Shown here piece after piece: positions 1 through 8,545 of a DNA stretch of 64,000 nucleotides. Each line of letters starts with the position of its first letter. Within the stretch, counting starts at the first letter, position 1. The DNA lies in contig NC_051098.1 of assembly GCF_901709675.1 (NCBI RefSeq), forward strand, positions 1,789,500-1,853,499, in the 5' to 3' direction. Position numbers and translations under genes: made by a program. Under the pieces are notes generated by a model. It saw only the letters and a program-made list of their open reading frames with translations, did no database searches and was not told the origin of the DNA. The stretch comes from Syngnathus acus (Eukaryota; Chordata; Actinopteri; Syngnathiformes; Syngnathidae).

Positions 1-562
1 ACGCCGCGGGGGGTACACTCGAGCGACACAGCCCCCCTCCGAACCGCGTCTCCGCCACTCTTGATATCCCAGGCCGGCGCCCCTGGGTATATGTCTTCCC
101 CTCCACACTTCGGGATCAACTCAGTAAGGGCTCAGAGCCCACGGCCAGTCCAGAATTCACACACGGCCATTTCTTGTAAAATGTTTACGTGGAGGCACGC
201 GGCCAGCAGCATTCGTGCCACCGCTCGGCTAGCAGCCTCGCTCACATCTCATTAGGGTTTGAGAAACAGCATTTCGGCAGAACCGAGGCAGGCCAGCAAG
301 CATCGCGCGACGCCTGCCCAACCCACTCAACTTCTGATCCTTTCCACTTGGTGTTACTGCCTAGATATGCAGGTACGGGTCATCTCGGTCTCGCTACCAT
401 ACGGTCACACCAGGTTTGCCAGTAAGGCGCTGAGCCGACGCACAGACCGGCTCACCAGGTGCTAGAATGCGACTCACAGGGAGAGGAACCGTCCGCCCAA
501 CGCCGACCTAAGCCGGGGCCGGCAGGGGCCCTCTCCAAGGCGAGCCTATAGTGCCAGTCGGT
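1..562 (-). mobile_element. R2-like element, second copy, 5' leader only
   Basis: Positions 257-562 match 5690-5994 of the complete copy in order and orientation, from GGGTTTGAGAAACAGCA through a diverged middle to GTGCCAGTCGGT. This makes it the 5' leader of a second element, placed head to tail about 690 bp downstream of the first ORF on the minus strand. The rest lies beyond the left edge. Similarity left of 257 is weak. The two leaders differ at many sites, so the copies are not a recent duplication. Confidence 0.6.
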
Positions 563-1039
563 CAGTTTGTGAGGGGTGGGGGAGGTACACGGCGGCCACC
601 GGGGAGGTGGGGGGAAGTGTGGTCGCTGGGAACAAACGACCACCCTGGGGAGGGAGTACACGCGAGCCCATGTCGGGAACAGACACAAGCCCAGGATCCC
701 AGCCGTCTCCAGTTTTTCATCCCCACCAATAGGGATATCAGACCGCCGCAGACTCCGAGACACTACCGGACACCAAGTAGCGCTCAGGGAGAAATTCTCA
801 CCTTTCGGGACAGGAAGGTCGCCCAGGCCGTGCAGCCCCTTCCAAATAGCCGCACGCCTGCCGATATGTTGGGCCAGCACGGCAATTCTGGTCGGTACCT
901 TGTCACGCTCTGTGTGCGTGTGGGCGGGGGGGGTACTGTTCCCCCTAGGCTGGTCGCCCAAGTGTCAAGTGCTCAGTGTTGTGCGTGCAAGTCCTACTCG
1001 TCAAGGGTGGATTGGACTACGTTGTTCCCGAGCCTCATC
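563..1039. other. Segment between the two R2-like units
   Basis: GC-rich sequence with G runs (about 926-935; another at 1085-1097 just beyond). On the minus strand it follows the 18S-like stretch and precedes the next leader, so it may be element 3' UTR or target-array spacer. An open frame (961-452, minus) crosses the leader boundary but resembles no family I know and looks like a by-product of high GC. Confidence 0.35.
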
Positions 1040-1205
1040 CTGTAACAGTTAACACACAGGTTAGAGAGGTATACGTACCTTTAAGGGGGGGGGGGTGATG
1101 GTTTCTGGGAGATCCCTCTGTTCCTATGGGTCCTCGCGCTTAGTCGTCTGATGTTTCCGATTGGTCCACTACGCCCAGCGTGTGTACTCTCGGACATCTT
1201 GGGTC
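1040..1205 (-). pseudogene. Degenerate 18S rRNA-like fragment, downstream of the R2-like ORF
   Basis: This stretch aligns with 4965-5160, sharing words such as CGGACATCTT near 1190 and TAGAGAGG/TAGAGAGA with a nearby TACC. Read as the reverse complement it resembles, from memory of the eukaryotic 18S gene, the part of the 3' major domain that contains TTAGATGTCCG, in the same sense as the retrotransposon ORF. Similarity is patchy, with many indels, so it cannot be a working rRNA gene. It may be a target-site remnant or part of the element. Confidence 0.45.
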
Positions 1206-1248
1206 AGGGAGGTCCGCCTAACCCTCATGATTCCTTCCTTCCTTCCTG

Positions 1249-4200
1249 CTAGTCTTTTCCGCTATGGAAGGCCGCCAGCATGTCAATTGAGTACAGCAGT
1301 GTTCTTCGGCTTACCAGAGCCGCAAAGGATTTTTGTCTGCCGCGAGGGATCCCTAATTTCCTAAGGACATTGAAGTTCTGCCTTGGCCATTTTCCACGGG
1401 CCCCCACAGGGAAACCCATGACCTCTATCTTGTTCCCGCCCATGGCCCCCAGGACCTGTTGTCTTATTGGTCGATAGTGAGCCACCTTTTCAGCTGCTGC
1501 CTGCCGTAAGGACTCTCCTCCCTCGTAGCGGATGATTACATCCAAAATCAGAACAGCTTCTTCTTTCTTCAACACCAAGTCTGGAATTCTGACCCCTATT
1601 CCAGGGGCCGTCACGCGTAGTTCTTTGGTCACTCTCCATCCCCACCGTTCTGCCTCAGTGGTCACCAGCTCGCATATCTTGTTATGGCGTTGTATCCTGC
1701 TACGCTTCACAGAAGCGCACTGGCCCAGAATGTGCGGACACGTCTCCAGTCCAACGTTGCAGCGCCTGCAGGTTGCTTCCACTCCAGTTCGGCCTCTCGC
1801 ACGAAACTCCCGGGTGGGGTATACCCCAGCTCTCAGTGCGAGTGCGATCAGATAGTGTCTCTGACGAAATCTCACAGCTAGGGGTTCCGCAATCCACGTG
1901 TTACTGATCACATCATTACAGAACAGGTTGACACCCACACCCTGGACCTGCAAGGCCTCCCAAGCCAAATCTTCCGCACGCCGCCAGTTTGGGAGGGCTG
2001 GCACGCTTGCAACAGCAGCCGGGACGGCGCCCCCTGTGCCTAGTGTCGGCACTCCGTCCGGCTCTCCTCCTGCTGTGACCCACAGTTTTGTCCAGGCAGG
2101 CTTTTGTACTGCCTCAGTAGCCAGAGATCTCAACCACTTATCCGAAGACCAACAGAGTTTCCAGGTGCGCCTGACCTGTATTCTGGGAACAGTAACGGAC
2201 AACTTAACGATGCCCAACCCGCTGTCGCGAGTCCGCGAATAGATGAAGCCCCCCGCTGTGGACGGATCGAGACGCAACCACCTCTTCACAGCCATCCGCA
2301 CCTTCCCGTCGAGCCACCTCAACCTGGTCACAGAAACCTTGCCCACTACTGCCCCAAAAGAGACCCTCGGGAGTAAGAATGAGTTGCACACCGATACCTT
2401 CTGCGACGGCTTTAACGCCGACGCCGTGATCCTCTGCAGCCCCACACTCAGCTGCTCATCCAGCCCCTGAGACACAATTCCCTGCCACGGCACTATATTG
2501 GCCCCCAGATATCGGACCGACTCACCCGGAGTAACCATGTGTAACAGCTCCCCACACAGCCTCCATGCCACGCAGTCCTCTACCTTCGGACCCATCCAGA
2601 TACCGTGGCACTTACGAGGCTGGACAGCCAGTCCCGTAAGCTGGCAAAAGACCTCCAGGATCATCAAATTCTTCTTCATTCCCTCCACCGAGCCACTCAA
2701 CAGGACTAGATCATCGGCATAGGCCAGTGCGGCGATTCGGCGGTCGCCCCAGGCCAGGTGGCCTCCTTCGCGTTCGAGGCTATGGATGAGAGGGTCCATA
2801 GCGAGATTGAAGAGCAGAGGGGACATTGGGTCACCTTGCTTAACCCCAACCTTCATGGAGATGGGTCCGGAATAGGCGCCTCCGCAACCCACTCTGGTCG
2901 AGCAGCCCACATACGAGTGACGGATCACCTCGATTACACGTCTGTCTACGCCCAAGCTTCCCAATACATACAGGACATGATCATGAGAAACCGAGTCGAA
3001 AGCCTTCGCAAAGTCAATGAACACGACCGCCAGTGGCGCGCCCTCCGACCTCGAGCGCCCCATCACCCTGTCAAGAATCATGAGGTTCTCCTCGCAACCG
3101 CTCGCGCCGGCGACGAAACCACGCTGCCGGGGGCTAACGGGACAGGCTCGAGCCAGCCTCATCGTCATTATCCGCCCAAACAACCTCAATACGACTGACC
3201 CAATTGTCAAAGGCCTCCAGCCCGACACAGTACCCAGCTCAGTAGGGTCAGCCGACTTGGGTAGCAACCGGGTCTTGCACTCCTTGAAGACTTGGGGAAC
3301 GACTCCGCGCACCATCCATGTCGTAAACAGCCTCGCCAGTTGCACACCGTCCGGGTCCCAGTCAAGAAGAGCCTGCTTCCTGATCCCGTCCGGGCCCGGC
3401 GCAGAGCAATTCCTCATCTTAGCCAAGTTAGACACCACTTCCGGCCCCAGGATCGGGTGGTAGAATGGTTCGTTGTCCGCGATCAGTCCCACCTCGAAGC
3501 CCTTCAGCCCGTAGAACGGCCTGACAGTCTCCCACTTACTCCTGAAGTGCCTATCCACCAGCTCTAGCGGCAAATTACACCTTTGGGGCGTCAGACCATC
3601 TAAGATCCGCCGTGCCAGCCCCTTCCTCGCCTCAGAATAGCCCTTTTGCTGGTGATAAAACACAGTTTTCTTTTGGGCGAGCCGCCTCTCCCAGCCTTTC
3701 ATGTTTTGACTTCGCACTCTGGATCCCGCTGACCTTTCTGGCCATCCCACCTTGCCCCCAAGCGCCGTCATGACGTCAATAGCAGAAGACTCGATCAGAT
3801 CAGGCTTCCGACCTGCTTCTCTGATTACATCGGCAGTGGCTCGGTGTTCCTCATCACCAGTGTCTAAGACCCCCAGAACTTTATTCTCCACCAGATCTGG
3901 AAGCGTCGATGGCGGGGACCATCTAGGGGGTAGCGCCCTGTCCGCTAGTGCCCGCCTTCTCGCACCCGACAAGCTGTCTGTCGAATCACAGCGCAGGGCC
4001 TTCCACTTACTCCTCACTTGCTCCTTAGTCTTGCCCGTATCCAGCAACCGGGAGACTATCTCGTTTTTCTTTCGATGGTCACCATGCTCCCTCATCAGTT
4101 CCTTCAGGCGTTCCACCTCCGCCACACTCCAGAGCTTCGTAGCATTCGGGACCCCCAAGACCAGGCTCCTTCTCCTTTCGGACCCGAACCATTCTTTTGT

Positions 4201-4833
4201 ATGGGCGTGCCGCTTGTGTTGAGACACTCCAACAGCTGTCCGGAAACAGCGCCCACGGAGGTCACAGGCGACCCCTTGGTCGTCACTGTCCTTACGCATT
4301 CCCCCACACTTGGGGGCGTGGCACAGAATAGAATGGCTATTCTCACTTCGTTTATCACATTGGCGGCACGCATATTCGACGACTACGCCCGCGTGCCGGA
4401 ACGCAAAATGCTGCTCCAGCCTGCGGACGCCACCCTTCCCCGCTTCACACAGTGGGCAGCTCGAGTCCAATCGGGGTAGATGCACCAAGATTCGTTCAGG
4501 GGCCCGCGCCACCGCTTGCCCCGGGGTTGACAGGTCAGTGTCTGCCTCACCCTCCGTCTCCATTCCATCGTCTGACTGAGCAAGTTGTGAGGAGTTTTCG
4601 CAACCGTGGCTTGTAGAAGTGACTACATGCCATTCGGGGACCCCGAACAATGCCTCCGGTGGTTGGTCCCCCTGGCCCCCGGAGAGGTTGATTCGTTGAC
4701 CGTCCACGTGCCCAACCTCAAGCACGCCACGGGGAGGTCGCTCGAGCAGCAACAGCCCTTCTCCGAGCTGCGCCTCTGCCGATTTTGATAACCCAGAACG
4801 GCAATCCTGGGCGTTTTGTTTACTCGGAAACAT
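1249..4833 (-). CDS. R2-superclade ORF: zinc-finger/Myb DNA-binding, reverse transcriptase, restriction-like endonuclease
   Basis: The 1,194-residue protein is uninterrupted. Order: three N-terminal zinc fingers (about 126-147, CPLC...H...H; 156-176, CRQC...HAPKC; 190-211), a Myb/SANT segment (about 233-282 with spaced Trp), and an RT with FIDFAKAFDS (motif A), GVKQGDPMSPLLF (motif B) and YADDLVLL (catalytic motif C). Then follow a C-terminal CCHC knuckle (CRRC...CPHILGQC) and a PD-(D/E)xK-type endonuclease core (PDLVL, ILDV and a downstream Lys). In R2 elements the fingers and Myb bind target rDNA, the endonuclease nicks it and the RT primes on the nick. Three fingers plus Myb fits R2-A-like or R8-like lineages. 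The start is the first Met of the frame. No stop or frameshift is visible, so it may be active or recently active. Confidence 0.9.
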   Translation of the reverse strand: MFPSKQNAQDCRSGLSKSAEAQLGEGLLLLERPPRGVLEVGHVDGQRINLSGGQGDQPPEALFGVPEWHVVTSTSHGCENSSQLAQSDDGMETEGEADTDLSTPGQAVARAPERILVHLPRLDSSCPLCEAGKGGVRRLEQHFAFRHAGVVVEYACRQCDKRSENSHSILCHAPKCGGMRKDSDDQGVACDLRGRCFRTAVGVSQHKRHAHTKEWFGSERRRSLVLGVPNATKLWSVAEVERLKELMREHGDHRKKNEIVSRLLDTGKTKEQVRSKWKALRCDSTDSLSGARRRALADRALPPRWSPPSTLPDLVENKVLGVLDTGDEEHRATADVIREAGRKPDLIESSAIDVMTALGGKVGWPERSAGSRVRSQNMKGWERRLAQKKTVFYHQQKGYSEARKGLARRILDGLTPQRCNLPLELVDRHFRSKWETVRPFYGLKGFEVGLIADNEPFYHPILGPEVVSNLAKMRNCSAPGPDGIRKQALLDWDPDGVQLARLFTTWMVRGVVPQVFKECKTRLLPKSADPTELGTVSGWRPLTIGSVVLRLFGRIMTMRLARACPVSPRQRGFVAGASGCEENLMILDRVMGRSRSEGAPLAVVFIDFAKAFDSVSHDHVLYVLGSLGVDRRVIEVIRHSYVGCSTRVGCGGAYSGPISMKVGVKQGDPMSPLLFNLAMDPLIHSLEREGGHLAWGDRRIAALAYADDLVLLSGSVEGMKKNLMILEVFCQLTGLAVQPRKCHGIWMGPKVEDCVAWRLCGELLHMVTPGESVRYLGANIVPWQGIVSQGLDEQLSVGLQRITASALKPSQKVSVCNSFLLPRVSFGAVVGKVSVTRLRWLDGKVRMAVKRWLRLDPSTAGGFIYSRTRDSGLGIVKLSVTVPRIQVRRTWKLCWSSDKWLRSLATEAVQKPAWTKLWVTAGGEPDGVPTLGTGGAVPAAVASVPALPNWRRAEDLAWEALQVQGVGVNLFCNDVISNTWIAEPLAVRFRQRHYLIALALRAGVYPTREFRARGRTGVEATCRRCNVGLETCPHILGQCASVKRSRIQRHNKICELVTTEAERWGWRVTKELRVTAPGIGVRIPDLVLKKEEAVLILDVIIRYEGGESLRQAAAEKVAHYRPIRQQVLGAMGGNKIEVMGFPVGARGKWPRQNFNVLRKLGIPRGRQKSFAALVSRRTLLYSIDMLAAFHSGKD

Positions 4834-4964
4834 GCCTTACGGCCATACTATACTAAGAGTGTATGACAAATATTGTTCCGCCTCCGTCAGGATTACTCCT
4901 CAGGACCACCTCCGAGCAGCGGCTCCGATCTCCTGGTTAGGTTGGATTGCGGCCATCACCTAGA

Positions 4965-5230
4965 ACAATTAGCACACAGTTTAGAGAGATATACTTACCT
5001 TTAGAGTCTGGAAGGTCCCCTTGGTCCTTATGGTTCCCCACGCCTTCAGCCTTTGGCGTATCGGGCCTCACCGGCCCCCGCTCCTCAGCGCACGGGATGT
5101 GGCACACACTGCCTGCTCAGTGCGGCGCTTATGTCGTTTCGGACATCTTTGGGTCCAGCGGTTCTCATTGGTCTATCTCAATAGATGACATGGAACCCCG
5201 TCAATTCCTTCAAGTTTCGGCTTTGCAACC
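4965..5230 (-). pseudogene. 18S rRNA-like fragments upstream of the R2-like ORF
   Basis: Positions 5198-5230 match the universal 18S segment containing GGAATTGACGG (reverse complement) at about 31 of 33 bases by my recollection. Positions about 5085-5153 resemble a later 18S segment, with CTCAGTGCGGCGC followed by CGGACATCT. The two are in 18S order and in the same sense as the retrotransposon, with the roughly 300 bp that separate them in the real gene reduced to about 45 bp. The similarity is too degenerate for a functional gene. Position 4991-5000 reads AGGTAAGTAT on the minus strand, a consensus 5' splice site; its meaning is unclear. Confidence 0.55.
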
Positions 5231-5689
5231 CCCCCATCCTTCCGGTCTCGCGCTGCGGCCAGGATGCGGAGTTGGATCGACACTGGTGGGAGCCGGGGGG
5301 TCGAAGGGGTTCCGGCGGCCCATCCGTGCTCAGCGCCGCTGTCACCCAGACGGGACTCTGTGCCCCGGCCGAGTCAGACTCGGTCGGTGCGGCCCGCTGC
5401 GGCCAGCTGGCAACTAGCTACGGAAGGGTACCGGCGCTCCCGACGAACCCGCCGGGGGGCTGGTGACTCATACGCTGCGTGTGGCGCTTATTGCTGCGAC
5501 CGGGAGGGAAGCTGCACCCCGTCCGAGTCAGACTCGGTCGTTGCGGCCCCCCCGAGCCCGCACGCCTCACTCGGATGGTCATACGCCCCGGTGGCGCGAT
5601 AGACGCCTCCCGCGACGCGGAGGTCGGGAAGGCGATGCGGATAGAGGTCGGGCAGAGTGGAACGGCTTCCCGTGGCGCCGTCGAGTTGG
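5231..5689 (-). other. GC-rich leader with duplicated palindrome
   Basis: About 460 bp of GC-rich leader between the structured 5' end and the 18S-like part. It holds two imperfect copies of a 48-bp segment (about 5355-5403 and 5509-5556). Each contains the inverted repeat CCGAGTCAGACTCGG followed by TCG(G/T)TGCGGCCC. No convincing ORF. Confidence 0.5.
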
Positions 5690-5994
5690 GCTAGGGTTTG
5701 AGAAACAGCATTCGCGGTAGACCGGCGCGGCCGGCGGACGCCCCCGTGGCGTACCGCAATCGGATCGCGCGCTCGGCCTCCGTTGATTTCCGCTAGGAGC
5801 ATGATCCGGGGCGTCTCGGTCTCGCTGCCGTACGGTCGCGCCAAGGCCTGCGGGGGCAGCGCGTAGCGCGCGCTCTCGCGGCGGCCGAGGCGCTAGATTG
5901 CGACCCGCAAGTGGGGAGGAACCGTCCACCCAACGCCGGCGCGAGCCGGGGCCGGTGGGGGCCCTACCAAGGCGGGTCATGAGTGCCAGTCGGT
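5690..5994 (-). ncRNA. Structured 5' leader RNA, possible HDV-like self-cleaving ribozyme
   Basis: Conserved between both R2-like copies. On the minus-strand RNA a 7-bp helix forms between 5978-5972 (GACCCGC) and 5908-5902 (GCGGGTC). In the second copy the partners are 546-540 and 477-471, and pairing is kept with one double compensatory change and two switches to G-U. An enclosed hairpin (5949-5945 with 5940-5936) also stays paired through G-C to G-U, and a third (GGGCC/GGCCC, 5964-5960 with 5953-5949) is invariant. R2 elements are known to carry HDV-like ribozymes at their 5' ends, which frees the transcript from co-transcribed rRNA. Location and nesting agree, but I could not place the P1 helix or catalytic C confidently. 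Confidence 0.5.
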
Positions 5995-6350
5995 AACCTG
6001 GACAAAACCAAACTCACCCACCCGTCACCTGTTTGCCCGTTATTGTACCCTTCGACTCAACGATTTCAATTACTATCACAACGCTTGTGTAATGTATCAG
6101 GTAATCTCAGACTCAAACCACAGATTAAAACAGCTCATTCCCATCTGTGTTCCCCAGGACACCCACAATACTAGACACAAACACCTCATTGTAGGTACAA
6201 AACGCAAATTAATGAGAACCAGTATGAGTGTGGTGTGCCGGGGACCATAGATTTGGAATGAGCTGAGCGACAGCCTCAAAATATCCCAATCTGTCTCCAT
6301 ATTCAAACATCAACTAAAACATCAACTGTTGAACTCTTACACATAATTAT
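5995..6350 (+). pseudogene. LINE ORF C-terminal scrap
   Basis: Translation of about 6170-6345 gives a broken LINE C-terminus: the pattern IWNELSDSLKISQSVSIFK, a form of the W-N-x-L-P ending seen in many LINE reverse-transcriptase proteins, followed by KHQLLNSY. A stop codon precedes it. The first 170 bp have no clear assignment. Confidence 0.5.
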
Positions 6351-6634
6351 AATTTATGGGATCACAAACTGTATGTTAAATGTATATTGTTATGTTATGT
6401 TAAGTGCACGTTGTCATGTTAGTGTCATGTTATGTTAGGTTATGTTAAATGTCCGTTGCGTTACACGCAGCATGTTAAATGTATGTAAATGTCCTATGTG
6501 TATATCTATTATAATGATAGCTCACCAACAACTAACTCTGCGCAGAAGGCTCCTACCATAAGCTTTAGTTAGCTTCCACAGGAGACCTATTCACATGCCT
6601 AAAATTACATGTCCAGCAAGCTGTATACATGATC

Positions 6635-6666
<32 letters not shown>

Positions 6667-6670
6667 AACG

Positions 6671-6730
<60 letters not shown>

Positions 6731-6739
6731 AGATATCCG
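6351..6739. repeat. Degenerate TTATG repeat, (GT)n and (AACT)n microsatellites
   Basis: A loose TTATG-type repeat lies at about 6390-6450, (GT)n at about 6636-6662 and a clean (AACT)n at about 6671-6731. Nothing else recognised. Confidence 0.85.
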
Positions 6740-6978
6740 TTTTCAGTTTGGGTGTCACTTAGCCCCCTCTCCAGCTGGAGAGCACAAACTACAGCCGAAT
6801 CGGCCAGCATGGGTTAGTTAATGTCAATAGCATAGAAATGTGTTTTTAATCTTGAATGCTTCTACTGAGGTAACAGCTCTGATATCTATGGGTAGGGCAT
6901 TCCAAAGCTCTAGAGCCCGAATAGAGAATGTCATTGACAATGTTGACTTCTTTTTGGCCCTTGGGGTCACTAAAAGAC
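6740..6978 (-). pseudogene. L2-type LINE C-terminus and 3' UTR
   Basis: Minus-strand translation of 7006-6824 gives GLLVTPRAKKKS, FSIRALELWNALP and a terminal EAFK segment, the typical end of fish L2-like reverse-transcriptase proteins. The following 3' UTR (6845-6740) matches 25870-25975, where the same LINE end is inserted elsewhere. The copy is 5' truncated and joined to a SINE at about 6979. Confidence 0.7.
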
Positions 6979-7192
6979 CAACATGCTTGGTAGGCCGATT
7001 GAGCACTCCAAATTGTCCCTAGGTGTGAGTGCGAGTGCGTATGGTTGTTTGTCTCTGTGTGCCCTGCGATTGGCTGGCAACCGGTTCAGGGTGTCCCCCG
7101 CCTACTGCCCGTTGACGGCTGGGATAGGCTCCGGCACTCCCGCGACCCCCGTGGGGACTAAGCGGTTCAGAAAATGGATGGATGGATGGAAA
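6979..7192 (+). mobile_element. ATGG-tailed SINE, 5' truncated
   Basis: Shares ATGCTTG(G/A)TAGGCCGATTG and all following blocks with the full copy at 54788-55116, ending in GGTTCAGAAAATGGATGGA. The tRNA-like head is missing. It is the common teleost SINE type with a (ATGG)n tail. Confidence 0.8.
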
Positions 7193-7379
7193 TTTTTTTA
7201 AATGAAAAAGATGCAAGCGCTCGCGTAAATATTCAGAATATGTTGGAATTGGAATGGCGTGAATCGGATGAACTGTGGAAGTCGTAGCAGGACAAAAAAG
7301 TGAGGAGAATAAATAAGAAGGTGAATGATGTAGAATAACATAAAAATAACATAATTTCTGCATCACGTGTTGAAAGAAT
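7193..7379. other. Unassigned sequence upstream of tRNA-Glu
   Basis: No repeat or coding signal recognised. It is the immediate 5' flank of the tRNA gene. Confidence 0.5.
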
Positions 7380-7451
7380 TCCCTGGTGGTCTAGTGGTTA
7401 GGATTCGGCGCTCTCACCGCCGCGGCCCGGGTTCGATTCCCGGTCAGGGAA
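7380..7451 (+). tRNA. tRNA-Glu (anticodon CTC)
   Basis: 72 bp with a complete cloverleaf. The acceptor stem TCCCTGG pairs with the 3' end, the anticodon stem CGGCG/CGCCG encloses the loop CTCTCAC with anticodon CTC, and the T arm contains GGTTCGATTCC (B box). An A box (TGGTCTAGTGGTTA) lies in the D arm. A GTTTTA run a few bases downstream fits a pol III terminator. There is no intron, and CCA is not encoded. The sequence equals the canonical vertebrate tRNA-Glu-CTC as I remember it. This is the one clearly functional host-type gene in the window. Confidence 0.97.
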
Positions 7452-7465
7452 CCTAACAGTTTTAG

Positions 7466-7790
7466 ACCAGCTCAGTGGCCTAGTGGTAGAGTGTCCGCCC
7501 TGAGACTGGAAGGTTGTGGGTTCAAACCCCGGCCGGGTCATACCAAAGACTATAAAAATGGGACCCATTGCCTCCCTGCTTGGCATTCAGCATTAAGGGT
7601 TGGAGTTGGGGGGTTAAATCACCAACTGATTCCCGAGCGCGGCACCGCTGCTGCTCACTGCTCCCCTCTCCCCCAGGGGATGGATTAAAATCACACGGGG
7701 ATGGGTTAAATGCAGAGGACAAATTTCACCGCACCCAGGTGTGTGTGTGACGATCATTGGGACTTTAATCTTTAATCTTAATCTTTAATT
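7466..7790 (+). mobile_element. tRNA-derived SINE, near full length
   Basis: Begins with a tRNA-like head: A box TGGCCTAGTGGTAGAG and B box GGTTCAAACCC. The body is shared with 35139-35374 (reverse), including TGCTGCTCACTGCTCCCCTC and ATGCAGAGGACAAATTTCAC, and it ends in a TTTAATC repeat. It starts 14 bp after the tRNA-Glu gene. Confidence 0.8.
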
Positions 7791-8013
7791 GGATGTATTT
7801 TAGCAATATTGAACGCAGTTCTAGTTATGTTCTTAATGTGTTTTTGAAATGAAAGTCAAGTTTATTTAGTATATGAAAGATCTTGGGTAACACAGAGATT
7901 CATTACAAAATCACTTTGGGTAATAATATATTTAAGATTTACAGACGTGTGCTAAAATAGGTGCTAATGATGAGCAGGGCTAATTGTAAACATCTTCAGG
8001 AGAAGGTGAATGA
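7791..8013. other. AT-rich unassigned flank
   Basis: I see nothing recognisable between the SINE and the LTR. Confidence 0.5.
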
Positions 8014-8535
8014 TGTCAGGAATCGGGCAGTACAGCCAAATGCAGAGTGACACAGATTTATTTAACAAGGGGAAAAGGGAAGTGGAAGCGTAGGCTCGCA
8101 GCTGGGTGCAGCTTGTGCCACAGCACGGCAGATGATTCTGGAGAGCGGCGGCAACAAGGGGGGCTTGGCATGGAGCGCGGCAGAGCCAAGGAGCTGTGTC
8201 GGTGGAGAGCGCAGCGGGCAAAGCACGTAGCGGGGACGTGTGCTTACGTAGATCGTAGTCGAGGCCGAGCAAGGAGTCAGGGCGGGCGGCGAGCAGGACG
8301 TGGTCGAGATCAGGCAGCTGGCAAGACAAGACGGGTAACAGGCAGACCAGGTCGGCAACGGGAGTCAGACGGGACAAACGCATTGAGCTTACGAATAGCA
8401 TCACGGGACGGACTGACAATCTGGAGTTGCGCTGGCTGCGCTGATATAGTCCGCTCAACAAGCCAGTGGCAGGTGACAGCGATCATGCTGATTGGAGGGG
8501 CGCGGACGAGCGGCAGGTGCCACAGGCACGTGACA
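8014..8535 (-). repeat. LTR of a Gypsy-type element (3' LTR in element orientation)
   Basis: 522 bp bounded by TGTCAGG and CACGTGACA. It matches 10557-11030 over most of its length, starting at GGAATCGGGCAGTACAGCC. On the minus strand an AATAAA signal lies near the end (TTTATT at about 8059 on the plus strand). With 10557-11030 it forms the LTR pair of a gag-bearing element. Confidence 0.8.
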
Positions 8536-8545
8536 GAACCCCCCA

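Larger units (their letters stand above)
563..5994 (-). mobile_element. R2-superclade non-LTR retrotransposon, complete copy
   Basis: The unit reads on the minus strand from about 5994 to about 563: a GC-rich leader (5994-5231), 18S-like sequence (5230-4965), one intact ORF (4833-1249), a second 18S-like stretch (1205-1040) and a further 480 bp. The 5' boundary is inferred because leader similarity with the second copy (562-257) stops abruptly at the same word, GTGCCAGTCGGT, in both. The 3' boundary is not certain; it is set only by the start of the next leader. I could not find the usual R2 target in 28S rRNA on either side. Family assignment rests on the protein. The extent of the 18S-like stretches, and whether they are target or part of the element, is open. 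Confidence 0.7.

Noticed and set aside
452-961. 169-codon minus-strand open frame as a gene
   Set aside because: It crosses the boundary of two R2-like units and has no family motif; GC-rich sequence gives long chance frames.
563-1248. Standard R2 insertion site in 28S rRNA
   Set aside because: I looked for the reverse complement of the TTAAGGTAGCCAAATG region on both sides of the ORF and did not find it.
4991-5000. ATACTTACCT, identical to the first bases of U1 snRNA
   Set aside because: The following sequence is not U1. The word is simply the complement of a consensus 5' splice site, and the second copy (1071-1080) has a mismatch.
5700-5714. GTTTGAGAAACAGC as an 18S fragment (like CTGAGAAACGGC)
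   Set aside because: Too short and in the opposite orientation to the other 18S-like parts.
5690-5994. Firm call of an HDV-like ribozyme
   Set aside because: The P2-like helix and inner hairpins are supported, but no P1 with the right position and no certain catalytic C could be placed, so it is kept as a hypothesis only.
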